Assembly: GCA_002077045.2 (NCBI GenBank)
Contig: KZ111189.1
Coordinates: 1 to 49,328, forward strand
DNA length: 49,328 nt
DNA from: Rachicladosporium sp. CCFEE 5018
Taxonomy: Eukaryota > Ascomycota > Dothideomycetes > Cladosporiales > Cladosporiaceae
Direction: 5' to 3'
Below the pieces are notes generated by a model. The model saw only the letters and a program-made list of their open reading frames with translations. It was not told the DNA's origin and ran no database searches. Shown here in pieces: positions 30,954-41,800 of this stretch. Within the stretch, counting starts at the first letter, position 1; each line of letters starts with the position of its first letter. A program made the position numbers and the translations under genes.

Positions 30954-32641
30954 TCAAAAATCCCGTCCCCCAATCTCCCTCCCCTCCTCGGCTCGACTGA
31001 CAATCCGATCCACCTGCTGCTGCTGAAGTCTCCTACTATTATCCCTCTGCTCCTCCAGCCTCTCAATACCAAGCTCGATGTTGCGAATATGCACCTCCAG
31101 TGGCACCTTCTCGCCAATGACTTCAGGCATCCCGACCCGTTCCCTCAAATCCTCCAAACTATCCCTGATAGCCATCAACTTGATAATAGCACCATTGACA
31201 TGCGCCCACGCCATGCGTCGATACGACCCACTTCCTTGAGTAAGCCGAGCTGCTTGTCGATCTTCGCCACGCTATTCCGTCGTCCTCCAAGTTTGACCCA
31301 TAGATTGGCGAAGAGCTCTTCTTTGTTCCCTTGCACGCGTATGTCGTCGCGGGTCGCGATACCGGCTATGACGTCCAGCCTGCTGTCGAGGTTATCCAGC
31401 ACAGCGAGCAGAGCCTGCGCTTCGGATATGAGCCCTAGGATCTGATCCTCCACTGCGCTGGTGTGCCGTAGGTACTGATCAAGCAGCACATCCCGACTCA
31501 AAGCCACGGGCTGGAACGGCGCGAAGATGTTGAGATTGTTCGACATCCAGCGCTGGACGCTGCCGATATGTGCGTCCTTCTCCGCGACACCGTCAATAAC
31601 TTGCAACGTCCAGCGATTCGTGGACAGGATCTGGTCCACCGCGCGTCCAATGCGGGAGTTGAATTTACTCAGATCCTGACTCGCCTGCCGCGCCGTGTCG
31701 ATGAAGCCGCTAAACTCGAAGACTAGCTCGTGCCGTGAAGGGAGCGTGGAGTACTGTACGACGTGCTTAAGGTCGCGGATGCTCGCTTCGCTGTGCTTCA
31801 TCTCCAGTGGTAGGAAAGCGCCGCCTGCCGTCGCGGTGAGCACGTCTTCGAATTGTGATTGGGCGTCTACTAATTTGTCGAATTCGGCTGGACCGGAGAG
31901 CTCGGGGTTCTTGTGGGAAGGGCAGAAGGGGAGGCCGAGCATTGATACGCCTGGGACGCGACATATTGGCGATAGGGCGTTGTTGATTGTGTCGTTTACG
32001 AAGTTTGAACCGAGGGTGAAGACGCCGATGATGAGCCAGAGGGCGAACAAGCCTTTGGTTATTGGGTTCGTGACGGCTATCGTTGCAATGTCCAGCGCGT
32101 AGCCCATCAGTGGCCGAACGACTTTACTCCATATCGTGATCGGCCAATTCAGGTCACTGCTGTCGTCGATCTGCTCATCGTACTTGGCCTCTATCTGCGC
32201 AGCCATATTCTTCAGCCGTGAAGGTGCGTTCCTATCCTCTTCTGCTCTGCGATTGAACGTCCCAGCATCACTTGTGAGCGACCTCTGGTTCAATCTGAAG
32301 TGCGGCGTGCCTGCCCGTACTCTCGCCGCAGTCTTCGCGTCAGGTGACGAGGGCATTACCAGCTCCGGGCCATCTTCCTGTCTTGCTCCCCGTTTGCGCG
32401 GCTTTATCTCCTCTTCTCGGCGGCCGCTTGTTCTGCTGTTTCGCATAGCATTATTTGACGCCTCGGACGTGACATCGTCCTCGTCGCGTCGCGATCGCGC
32501 GTGGTGATTCTCGCGGTACTGGCTTCCTAGTTCTTGTCGCTCATCTTCGTCAGAGTAGATCTCGCCCTCCCAATCCTCCTGCTCATCGACTGCATCCCAA
32601 CTTTCTGTCAGTTCGGGCTTTGCGCGGCGGGTGCGTGCCAT
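30954..32641 (-). CDS. Conserved fungal membrane/coiled-coil protein of unknown function, with apparent frameshift
   Basis: The first frame gives 488 residues from the ATG at 32641. The homologous C-terminus (...HVNGAIIKLMAIRDSLEDLRERVG...) continues in another frame from 31214 to 30954, for about 565 residues in all. A single missing A near 31214-31216 (GCATGG where GCAATGG would restore the frame) explains this. The N-terminal 165 residues are charged and disordered. Hydrophobic segments lie at about 176-193 and 195-214 (GLFALWLIIGVFTLG). The rest is helical, with likely coiled coil near the end (IERLEEQRDNSRRLQQQQ). It resembles an integral membrane protein with a long lumenal or cytosolic helical part; I recognise no named family. 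Confidence 0.65.
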
Positions 32642-33422
32642 TCTGTGTTGTTTACGCCTTCATTCACTCGATGTAGATTTGGATTGCCGAGTTTGTGCTT
32701 TGCATTTGGATGTCTCGTGAGGCTCTCAAGTCACGTCTACAGTTTGGACTTCACTTTGACAGCCTGTCAACAGTCAAAATGTTGGCGTTTGCCCTGCATT
32801 TCCCTGAGATCGCGTGGGCAGGCGCGTCATGTGGGGACAACAAGCGAGGTGGGATAGATTGGTGGGATGGCCAGGTTCCCATCATCGTTCTTGTGAGCAA
32901 TTGCGATACTCCAGTCAGCATCTCCAATACTTTGGCACACAGGCAGTGCTACTATCACCCTGGCTGCGGCAGTGGATTGTTATGGTACACTGCTCGTGAG
33001 AGGCTAGACCCAGGATATGATCATAGTCGATCACGACGTCGCATATGTCTCTCGTGAGTGGCACATGCTCGAATTACGGTAGCGGTTGTGACTATGGAAG
33101 CACAGCATCGTTCTGGACTTCCCAGAAAGTTGAATGTAGCGAAAGCGCATGATCGAGGATGACCAGGAGTACTGTTCGTTGTGATGCATCTAGGTGATGC
33201 GCACCATCAAAGTGACGCAACTGTGTATGGCAGCGGCGGCGGGACTGGACTTCCACATTCTCCGGCATTCTGTGGACACTTCACTGCCATTGCCCGTTTA
33301 CCGTCACCTGTTACTGCCATTGTTATCTGCTAGACGTGAACAATACCTTCTCAGCACAATCTCCCAGTGCTCGTTTCTTCACATTGCCACAGCCCACCGG
33401 ACACGACCACAGCCTGGCCATC
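32642..33422. promoter_or_regulatory. Divergent upstream region between the membrane protein and DSK2
   Basis: About 780 bases from which both neighbours are transcribed outward. No open frame with protein-like composition and ATG start was found, and no named motif. Confidence 0.45.
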
Positions 33423-34712
33423 ATGGCGGACGAAAGCAGCAGTAGCGGAGCGGAGCAGGTCACATTCAACGTCAAGTCCTCTTCAGACGCAAAGCATGTC
33501 ATCACAGTTCCCACCAGCACAACAGTCGGCGACCTGAAGACGAAGCTCGCCGGCGAGGAGTACGCAAACATCCCACCCGAACGGCAACGACTCATTTATA
33601 GTGGACGAGTGCTCAAGGACCCAGACACCCTCGCCACCTGTAAAATAAAAGATGGCAATACAGTCCATCTCGTCAAGGGGGCAGAGAGCAACCAACGACA
33701 GAACCCCGCCGCATCAAGCACAGGCGCCGCAGTCCCACCCGGCGCCGGCGTACCCCAGAACCTCCAAGCAGGCATGCGAGCCGGGGACCCTCTCGCACAA
33801 CTCACAGGCGCCAGATACGCTGGCTTTCACGGCCTCCCAGGTGCAGACATGTTCGGCGCAGACGGCGGCATGGGCGCACCACCAAATTCGGATCAGATGC
33901 TTAGAATGCTGGATGATCCGAACTTCGCTTCCCAGATGAACGAGGCGATGAACAACCCCGCGGTGATAGATATGCTGCGGAACAACCCGATGATCCGGAA
34001 TAACCCTATGGCGAGAGCGGCGATCGAGAACCCGGAGTTGAGAAGAATGATGATGAATCCGGATATGATAAGGATGCAGATGCAGATGCAGCGATCCATG
34101 GGCGGGGGAGCAGAGGGCGGCGGTGGGGCGTTCCCGATGCCTGGAGCAACAGATGTAACTGCGGCGGAGACACCGGCGGCAGAGCAGACTGGTGCGAGTG
34201 CAGCGCCTGCTGGTGGTGCAGGTGCAGGTGCAGGAGGAGCTGCGGCCAACCCTTTCGCATCGTTGTTTGCAGGCGCTGGTGGTGGTGGAGCTGGTGGCGC
34301 AGCCGGGGCGGCAAACCCCTTTGGTAATCTCTTCGGGGCTGGTCCACCACCCACAGGTGCAGGCACAGGCGCAGAAGGTCAAGGGGCCAATCCGTTCGCG
34401 GCAGCTGCGCAACAGATGATGCAGAATCCCCAGATGATGCAGCAAATGATGCAGATGATGGGAGGACAGGGTAGCGGAGGTAGGGGTGGCGCTGGGGAGG
34501 CCGGCTTCAATCCATTCGGCGGTATGGGAGCTGGCATGGGATCACCAGAGCCTGCAGCACCTGCAGACACGAGAGCGCCCGAGGACAGATACGCGGATCA
34601 GCTCCGGCAGCTGAATGATATGGGGTTCTACGAATTTGAGCGGAATGTCACGGCTTTACGACGGAGCGGAGGGAGTGTGCAGGGTGCTGTGGAATTCTTG
34701 CTGAGTGGATGA
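33423..34712 (+). CDS. DSK2: Ubiquilin, ubiquitin receptor Dsk2
   Basis: A 429-residue protein from the ATG at 33423. An in-frame extension upstream was not used because the family starts just before the UBL domain. The ubiquitin-like domain spans about 12-86, with the LIYSG loop at 57-61 and DGNTVHLV. STI1-type repeats follow (about 155-215: MLRMLDDPNFASQM, NNPMIRNNPM, Met-rich). A Gly/Ala-rich linker holds several NPF motifs, then QMMQNPQMMQQMMQMM. The UBA domain is at about 386-429 (LNDMGFYEFERN). Dsk2 carries ubiquitinated substrates to the proteasome in the cytosol and nucleus. The family is usually about 370-600 residues, so this is complete. Confidence 0.95.
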   Translation: MADESSSSGAEQVTFNVKSSSDAKHVITVPTSTTVGDLKTKLAGEEYANIPPERQRLIYSGRVLKDPDTLATCKIKDGNTVHLVKGAESNQRQNPAASSTGAAVPPGAGVPQNLQAGMRAGDPLAQLTGARYAGFHGLPGADMFGADGGMGAPPNSDQMLRMLDDPNFASQMNEAMNNPAVIDMLRNNPMIRNNPMARAAIENPELRRMMMNPDMIRMQMQMQRSMGGGAEGGGGAFPMPGATDVTAAETPAAEQTGASAAPAGGAGAGAGGAAANPFASLFAGAGGGGAGGAAGAANPFGNLFGAGPPPTGAGTGAEGQGANPFAAAAQQMMQNPQMMQQMMQMMGGQGSGGRGGAGEAGFNPFGGMGAGMGSPEPAAPADTRAPEDRYADQLRQLNDMGFYEFERNVTALRRSGGSVQGAVEFLLSG

Positions 34713-35316
34713 GGGAATGAAGGACAGCACGATCAAGTGAGGATGACTATGAAGAAGTAGCGCAACGCCGGTCAAGATGCGGAATCCCGATGCTGATAGA
34801 TGGCATTACTTGTCGGGCTGGACAGACGGTGAGGACGATGCAGCATAGCATACGATGCATAGACGACCGGCGTTCAGGGACAGCATGCAGGATGAGGCGA
34901 TCGCGTACCTAATCGTACCTACGACTTATATACCAGCGAGAGCTATAATATTCAGTCTGGTGCTCCGCATGGGTCTTCAGCTACTGCTCCTCGGGTCATG
35001 AGGCCAGCTAATGCTCGACGTTTCCTCTCTTTGTCTCTTTATCTCCCCTATCAGTCTCTTTGTCAGATCGACTGTATACCATATGCTTAATCTCCGGGGA
35101 CAAAGGATTGGTGTTGACCAACCGCTCATTGTCTCCCGACGCCTTGTGCATCGAGTGGTTTCCAGCGCGCGCAGCCTTTCCTCGACGAAACTACGGTACT
35201 GATCAAACAGTGAGTCCCACAGGACGACCCAAGTCAAATCACAGACACACTTCTGCAGGTCAGACAGTAAGTATTGTCTCGTTCTTGTCTTTGATTCCCA
35301 CTCCCATCACTCCACG
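34713..35316. other. Intergenic region between DSK2 and the next gene
   Basis: About 600 bases. Open frames use non-ATG starts. A gtaagt-like site near 35269 could belong to a 5' UTR intron of the next gene, but I cannot support an exon. Confidence 0.4.
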
Positions 35317-36867
35317 ATGCCTCCCAGCCCTAATTTCACAGTCGCCTCCGCGCGCCAACTCTACGGCCACGCCCTCCCTCCTCCAACACCACCCCCAACA
35401 GGCGCTCTCCCGCAACCCAAAACCCAGCACAGCCCACCCAACCGCCCGCCGCTCAGACACAAGAGCCAGCGAATTGCACGTCACACCCGCACACCCAGCC
35501 CAGAGACGAAGTCTAATGCTAGCAGCACGCCCTCGAATCAAAGCTCTGACTGCAACTCGTTTGGCGCGTCGACTATATCGCTGCTCAAAGACTTTCCTGT
35601 GCCGCCGGGTGAGGAGGCTGGAAGCAGGGAGTTGAGCCCGTTAATTGCGCCTGCTTTCGTGGCCGCGGGCGATAGTGAAGTGCAGAGACGACCGAGCACT
35701 GATAGAAGGGGAGGGGAAATATACTTCTCACCCATCGAGGCGAATGGCGGGAAAGTCGCACTTAGCAGTCCGCTGCCTAGTCCTGAGATCGCCGTCGCGG
35801 TCCCTGCACAGGTAGGAGTAAAGATGGAGAGATCTGAAGGCGTGCAGGTATGCCTGACAGCGAAGCAGGTCGATAAGCTGAGTGTAGCGATCGCAAATAG
35901 CCCTCTAGTCCAAGCAACGCTGACCAAGCCCAACGACAGACCACATACACCGACGGAGGACTCCGCCACCAACGCGCCTTTCGCGCCAGATTACGCGCTT
36001 TTCGCTGACGCTAATGTAGGCCGCACCTTCGTCTCCGATCTAGACACTGGCTTTGGCCCGGGAGTTCCCACCACCGCCGGTGAGGTCACGACGCTGCACA
36101 TCTCCCCTCCGAGCGCCGAGCAGAGTGAAAGCACGATCGTACTTCTCACTAACGCTTCGCTAGCGAGGAGCTCGAAAGACCGCAGGCCGATCGCGACGTC
36201 GAGTCTGAGCACGCAGACTGATCTGACGCTTTTCTGTCTTTGTGCTGCGCTGAGCGAGTTGAGCCGCAGCACAGGACTAACGTTAGAAGAGATTGGCATA
36301 CAGCAAGCTAACGCCGCGAAGGTGGCTCCTCAGCCTGAGAGTCCAGGATCCGAAAGGAGCTCGATCGACTGGTGCGCATTTGCTGACGAGGACGAGCAGG
36401 CTTCTCTGGCGCTGGAATCTTCTGTCGTTGAGCATGAGAGTGAGTCGACAAAGGTGTCAGACGAAGCTATGGCTGAGAGCCTTACTCGCATCGCTCGACT
36501 TACGAGCGGGACTGCTAGTCCCGAGACGCTGACTCTCGTTGAGACAATCACGCAGCTCCGCGCATCGTCGGCTTCGTTCCTGGTGCTCGAGCCGACGCGA
36601 TATGATCCCTTCACTGGGATGACTGGTGGCGTGAGAGTACTGGGCGTTTCTACATCCCTGCGAATACAGCTAGGCAGTGGCAAGCAGTGTGTCGCGCTTG
36701 GCGAAGCTGTGGTGGATGCTGTCGTGCCGCGATGGGCAGCGGAAGAGGAGATTGAGGTTGACATTGCGCTTGACGGTAAGCAGGGCTGGGTGAGAGCGGT
36801 TCCGCTGCTGACTTCGAGGGGAAAGGGGAGTAGAGTGGGGAGATGGCTCTGTTTGATCTCGTTGTAA
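35317..36867 (+). CDS. Serine/threonine-rich protein of unknown function
   Basis: A 516-residue open frame from the ATG at 35317 with no stop or obvious intron. Residues 1-130 are Pro/Ser/Thr-rich with a basic part (RPPLRHKSQRIARHTRT) and several SP/TP sites. A hydrophobic, possibly folded block is seen near 300-330 (LTLFCLCAALSELSRSTGLTLEEIG), and another at the C-terminus (FLVLEPTRYDPFTGMTGGVRVLG and onward). I recognise no family. The long, uninterrupted frame and codon use support coding. Confidence 0.65.
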   Translation: MPPSPNFTVASARQLYGHALPPPTPPPTGALPQPKTQHSPPNRPPLRHKSQRIARHTRTPSPETKSNASSTPSNQSSDCNSFGASTISLLKDFPVPPGEEAGSRELSPLIAPAFVAAGDSEVQRRPSTDRRGGEIYFSPIEANGGKVALSSPLPSPEIAVAVPAQVGVKMERSEGVQVCLTAKQVDKLSVAIANSPLVQATLTKPNDRPHTPTEDSATNAPFAPDYALFADANVGRTFVSDLDTGFGPGVPTTAGEVTTLHISPPSAEQSESTIVLLTNASLARSSKDRRPIATSSLSTQTDLTLFCLCAALSELSRSTGLTLEEIGIQQANAAKVAPQPESPGSERSSIDWCAFADEDEQASLALESSVVEHESESTKVSDEAMAESLTRIARLTSGTASPETLTLVETITQLRASSASFLVLEPTRYDPFTGMTGGVRVLGVSTSLRIQLGSGKQCVALGEAVVDAVVPRWAAEEEIEVDIALDGKQGWVRAVPLLTSRGKGSRVGRWLCLISL

Positions 36868-37395
36868 GTACATAGATATGGGTCGCATACGATTTCCACG
36901 ATTGATATTAGTCGGTTGTAGCCCTGTGCTTTACCATCTTCCACAGTTCTGCGAGACAAGTCGCTGCTGCTGTTGTAGCGCAATACTGTCGTGAACGGAG
37001 CAAATGGCACGTTGTTGGAAGAATTGCCGCTTTCGGCCATACCGAAGGCCGTCAAAAACCGAGCATCATCTCCTCGGAATTGCTCTCCACTTACATTCTC
37101 TCCCCCACTACAGCTCATCAATGCCCCTCTTCACGCCCAGGACCGTCGCGAGCTCGTCGAATTATCCGCCGTACATTCATAGAATGCCGTCTCCACCACT
37201 TCGGGTCATTTGGACGTCAGGGCCGTATACTTCTTCTTGGGTAGAGAACGGTAAGGTGACTCTTCCAGTACTCCTGCTCTCTCACTGTTGCTTCACTTGT
37301 TCGAAGCTCGCGTCGCTCTCGTCTCGTGTCTTCTGTGGTCTCTCATGCTCTGTACCGCGCCCTGCTGCGCCAAACACTTGAACAATACCGACACG
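36868..37395. other. Upstream region of the sorbitol-type dehydrogenase
   Basis: About 530 bases. The last 120 bases before the dehydrogenase start are rich in CT (tgctctctcactgttgcttcact), typical of fungal core promoters. No gene is seen. Confidence 0.4.
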
Positions 37396-38572
37396 ATGTC
37401 AACCACCACCACTACGACGACCGTTGCGCCTGCGAAGGCCAACATTGGCGTCTACACAAATCCCGAGCACGACCTCTGGGTCGCCGATGCCCTTCCAAGC
37501 CAGCAGGAAGTCGAGTCTGGTGCTAGCCTCGCACCAGGCGAAGTCACAGTCGCCATAAAATCCACCGGCATCTGCGGGTAGGTTGCCCATTTATGCCATC
37601 CCCAGCACTCCACTGACCTCAAGCAACAGCTCCGACGTCCACTTCTGGCACGCCGGCCGTATCGGCCCCATGATAGTAACAGACACCCACATCCTCGGCC
37701 ACGAATCCAGCGGCGTCATAATTGCCCTGCACCCCTCCGTCAAAACCCACAAACTCGGCGATCGCGTGGCCATAGAACCAAACATTATCTGCAATGAATG
37801 CGAGCCCTGTCTCACCGGCCGCTACAACGGCTGCGAAAAGTGCTGTTCCGCTCTACGCCGCCGGTTCCAGGCTGCTGAGACGGTATGTGAATCATCCGGC
37901 GACTTGGTGCCATAAGATTGGGGATATGAGTTTTGAGGATGGCGCGCTGTTGGAGCCTTTGAGTGTTGCGTTGGCGGGCATGCAGAGGGCAAAGATCACG
38001 TTGGGTGATGGGGTGTTGGTTTGTGGGGCTGGGCCGATCGGACTGGTGACTTTGGCCTGTGTGAAGGCTGCTGGGGCGGAGCCTATTGTCATCACGGATA
38101 TCGATGAGGGGAGACTGGCGTTTGCGAAAGAGTTCTGCCCGTCGGTCCGCACAATGAAAGTCGAGTTTAGCGATACGCCGGAGCGTTTCGCGGAGCTTGT
38201 TGTGGAGTTGGCTGGCGGCGTAGAGCCGGCTGTGGTGATGGAGTGCACGGGTGTGGAGAGCAGCATCTCGGGCGCTATCCATGCGGCGAAGTTTGGAGGG
38301 AAGGTGTTTGTTATTGGTGTTGGTCGGCCGGAGATCAAGGTCCCGTTCATGAGGTTGAGTACACGGGAAGTGGACTTGCAGTTTCAGTATCGGTATGCGA
38401 ACACCTGGCCGAGGGCGATTCGGTTAGTGCAGGGCAAGGTCTTGATCTGAGCAAGCTTGTCACGCATCGATTCCCGCTGGAAGATGCGGTGGAAGCTTTC
38501 GGTGTGGCGGCGGATGCGAAGAAAGGTGGTATAAAAGTCATGATCCAGAGTTTGGGAGAGGGAGAAAAGTAA
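37396..38572 (+). CDS. Sorbitol/xylitol dehydrogenase (MDR family), with three apparent one-base frameshifts
   Basis: Exon 1 is 37396-37577. A 52-base intron follows (GTAGGT, CACTGACC, ACAG), and exon 2 runs from 37630 to 38572. Exon 2 reads in three frames. Restoring one G near 37840, one C near 37871 and one G near 38444 gives a continuous product of about 373 residues with the family order: GICGSDVHFW, GHESSG, structural cysteines CNECEPC and a fourth in YNGC, GAGPIGL, and ITDID (NAD preference). Zinc enzymes of this group interconvert xylitol and xylulose, or sorbitol and fructose. All three lost bases are in two-base runs, so error is likelier than decay. Confidence 0.75.
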
Positions 38573-38860
38573 AAGTTTCGTTACTACATATATGGTTTGG
38601 GTACTAGGACTACCTTTGCCTCTCCAGAAAGCTCCCACGCCCTTTGTGCATCTACAGACGGAGCCACCGTAGTCAGCACTGCATGCACCTCCAGCACGAG
38701 ATGGGTTGCGAAGTTGTCCTACCCTTCTGCAAGGCCAGCCTCTCCCAGGCGTAGTCGAAGATCGTTCACTGCTGCAGCCAGAGTGATAGAAGCATCTCCA
38801 TCTGTTCCTACTTCTGGAGAAGCCATGTGTGCCTCATCACTATTTGCTTGTTCATCTGCT
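38573..38860. other. Convergent 3' region between dehydrogenase and VIT-VWA gene
   Basis: Short 3' flanks of two convergent genes; nothing else seen. Confidence 0.4.
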
Positions 38861-41800
38861 CTATAGTAGCGCCTTCGCTCGCTCTACAAGTCCATTCACC
38901 GCCTCAGCTCCTCCCATCGCCACTGATCCTTGCTCCACAATCCGGAACCAGATCCAGCTCCTCGCTTTCTGCACGACCATTTCCCAAACACCCTTACGAT
39001 CGCTCATCCTCGTCTCGAGAAAGGCAATGACGACCGCGGTAGACATCAGATCTTGGCTACCGAGTTGAGGATCGTATGTTGGGTGCACACCAAGTAGAAT
39101 GAACACCTCAGTACTCCATCTCCAGAAGCCATCAAATGACTGCAGTGCAATAATGGCGTGCAGTACATCAGCAGGAGCAGCCGGGGCCTCGGACGGAGAT
39201 GCTAATGTCATCCTACTGCGGCGCATGCTCCTTGTCGCCGCACCCTCCACCCTAGCCAGTGGCTCATCATCTTCGTCGGGCAAAGGCATTGAAGCAGCCG
39301 AAGCCATTTCCTTCTGATACTGCGCCATAGTTGTAGCATCGATAGGCTGTCCTGGAGGCACCAGCGCGGCTGCTTGGACTGTAGGAGGTTGTGGACCCGC
39401 CATCAACAGCCTGTGCTTCTTCTGCTGTTCCAGCAGCATGAGCTGCATCTGATGGTCTCGCAAGGCGTGATTACCGCCGTTTGAATCAACTGAGAATCCG
39501 GGACCAGCGTGTTGCGCACTCTGTTGCTGCTGGCGTAACTGTGCCTGTTGCATCTGCTGCTGCTGCTGTTGCTGTTGCATGTGGCCCAGCGTCGTTGACG
39601 GCGCAGAACCTCTCCACGCGGCTTGTGGAGACAATGGGAAATGCGCCTGTTGAGCCAGAGCAGGATTGTACGCTGGACTCGGGTCAAAAAGGCCAAAACC
39701 CATGTCTTCGTCGCTGTTATGCATAGCAGCCTCCGTCTCCACATCTGGTCCCTCAATGCCCGCACCATCACTACATTCGCGACCGACAAGGGTTGTCCCG
39801 TCCTCGACGAGCCCAGGCGGCATGGCTTGCTGTGATGGCGGTGCAACATCCCTGGAGCTAACTAGCTTCCTGTGACGCATGGACGATCCTCCAGTTCTGA
39901 CAGTGGGCGCTGCTCCAAACAAGCCACCTGCTGACGATGGCGATGGCGACGGCGCTGCTCCAAACGCTCGGTCTGGCGTGTAAGCTGCATACATCGATGC
40001 GGACGGAGCCATACGCAAGTTGTACTGTGCCTGTGAAGATGTCATTGAACGGTCCCGTCGAGTCTCGACATACGTTGCCTTCCGCTTACTTACCGTTGGA
40101 GAAAACGACTGGGCAGCCTGGGCTCCCATTTGACGTCGCACTTCGCCACCGACTCGTGCAGAAGCGACTTGCAGCGACTCCTCGGGCGCTGGCTGCCAGG
40201 CTGGGGTTGCGATCTTCTCGGCATCCTTCTTCTTGTCCTCGACAGCAACGAAGGAGCACCACTCACCAGCCACCTGGTACCGTTCGCCTAGACGCACTGC
40301 CTCGCGTTCCACAATCTCATCGAAGCGACTTGGGAACGTCTCCTTCACTGATTTCTCCTCAACCGTGGCAGCTTGTAGCCATCCACGTCCCTCTTCCAAA
40401 TCTTGCACTGCTTTGCGTGCGGCTAGAGTATGCACTGTGCTTCCCGTCTCACGTGCAGTGATGGGTATACTCAGTTCAAGCGAACCCTGTGGTGATGTAG
40501 CTCTTAGTGTGACCGATGAGACTGGGTGAGCTGCGCTGGATTCCGACAGTAGCAGGTATACGCTTGTCCGATTGAACGGAAACAGTGGCGGGATGCTCGA
40601 CGGTGCTTGCAGTAGCTTGGGCGTAGTGATCGCAGGGAGATGGCCATACCGATCGGTCTTGGTCTTTGTTGGTACGTCGAGGTCAGCGTCGGCGTTGAAG
40701 AATGAGACTGGAGCCTTATCTGCAGCCGGAACAGCAGCGTCCTCTACAATGCGAAGGCAGTCATTCACCTTCTCGATGATCTCAAAGTCCTCCTCCGAAG
40801 GCAGCTTGTCGTAGTGCACCTCGATCGAGTAGTCAGTCGTATGGGGGTACAGAGCACCCTTCAGCATACGCACCACCTTCTGATCAGTCTCTTCGTTCTG
40901 CGTAACGAACTGCGCGAACCCGTTACCCGCTCGTGCGACACCCTCAATCAGCGTGCTTGACACGTCGGTCCCGATGCCGAGCGCAAACATTCTCGCATCA
41001 ACTTTCTCCTGGTGGATCTTCGTATTGATGTAGCTGAAGAGGTGGTCCTCACCCCAGATCTCGCCGTCGCTCAACAGCATTATCTCCAAAGGCAGGTCTC
41101 CCAGACGCTGTTCGAATGCGGCAGTAATCGGCTGAAGCATCTCAGTGCCGCCATATTGTGCCTGCAGACTGTCGACGAACTTGAGAGCATCTTTGAGGTG
41201 CTGTTCGTTGTATGCCAAGGACTTGGGCCACAGGAATCTGAAAGTGCTTCCGAATGCACAGATGTTGAAACGCACGCGTAGCGGCAATGACTTCAGAAAG
41301 ACAGCAAGGGCCGCCTTCAGTGCGACGTTTTTCGGACCTTGCATTGAACCAGATTGATCGGCGATGAAGACGATCTCGGGGGAGTGTGGCTGCAGGTTGA
41401 ATCGCGGTACGAGTGTGGCCATAATCGCACGGTCAGGTAAAGATGAATGCTGTTCGACGACTGCCTGCGGCTTGGAGATGTCGTCGATCAGTAGCTGCAG
41501 CACAAAGTCCGCAGCCAGCTCGGTGCTGCCTAGGGTAAGCGTCGCAGATGCTTTTGATGGGGTGAAAGCCGCCTCGGCACTTCCTGACGTTGATCCCATC
41601 GATACCGCAATCGGATGTGTTGGTGATTGGACTTTGCGTATGTTACTGCTGCCCATGTCGATGTCGACGGTGATGCTGACCCCACCCGGTGCAGTTGTGT
41701 TGCTCTGTAGCACCTGTCCAGGGTACTCGCCATACCGCGGAGCGATACTGGTCGGCAACGTGAAGCGAAGGCCATCCAGCGCGGCGTCGTGTATCAGAGC

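Noticed and set aside
33893..34366. 157-codon Pro/Ala-rich frame antisense to DSK2
   Set aside because: It is the mirror of the Gly/Ala-rich linker of Dsk2; low-complexity GC-rich sequence opens both strands.
36330..37121. 263-codon minus-strand frame overlapping the Ser/Thr-rich gene
   Set aside because: It shadows the plus-strand gene and shows no protein-like features of its own.
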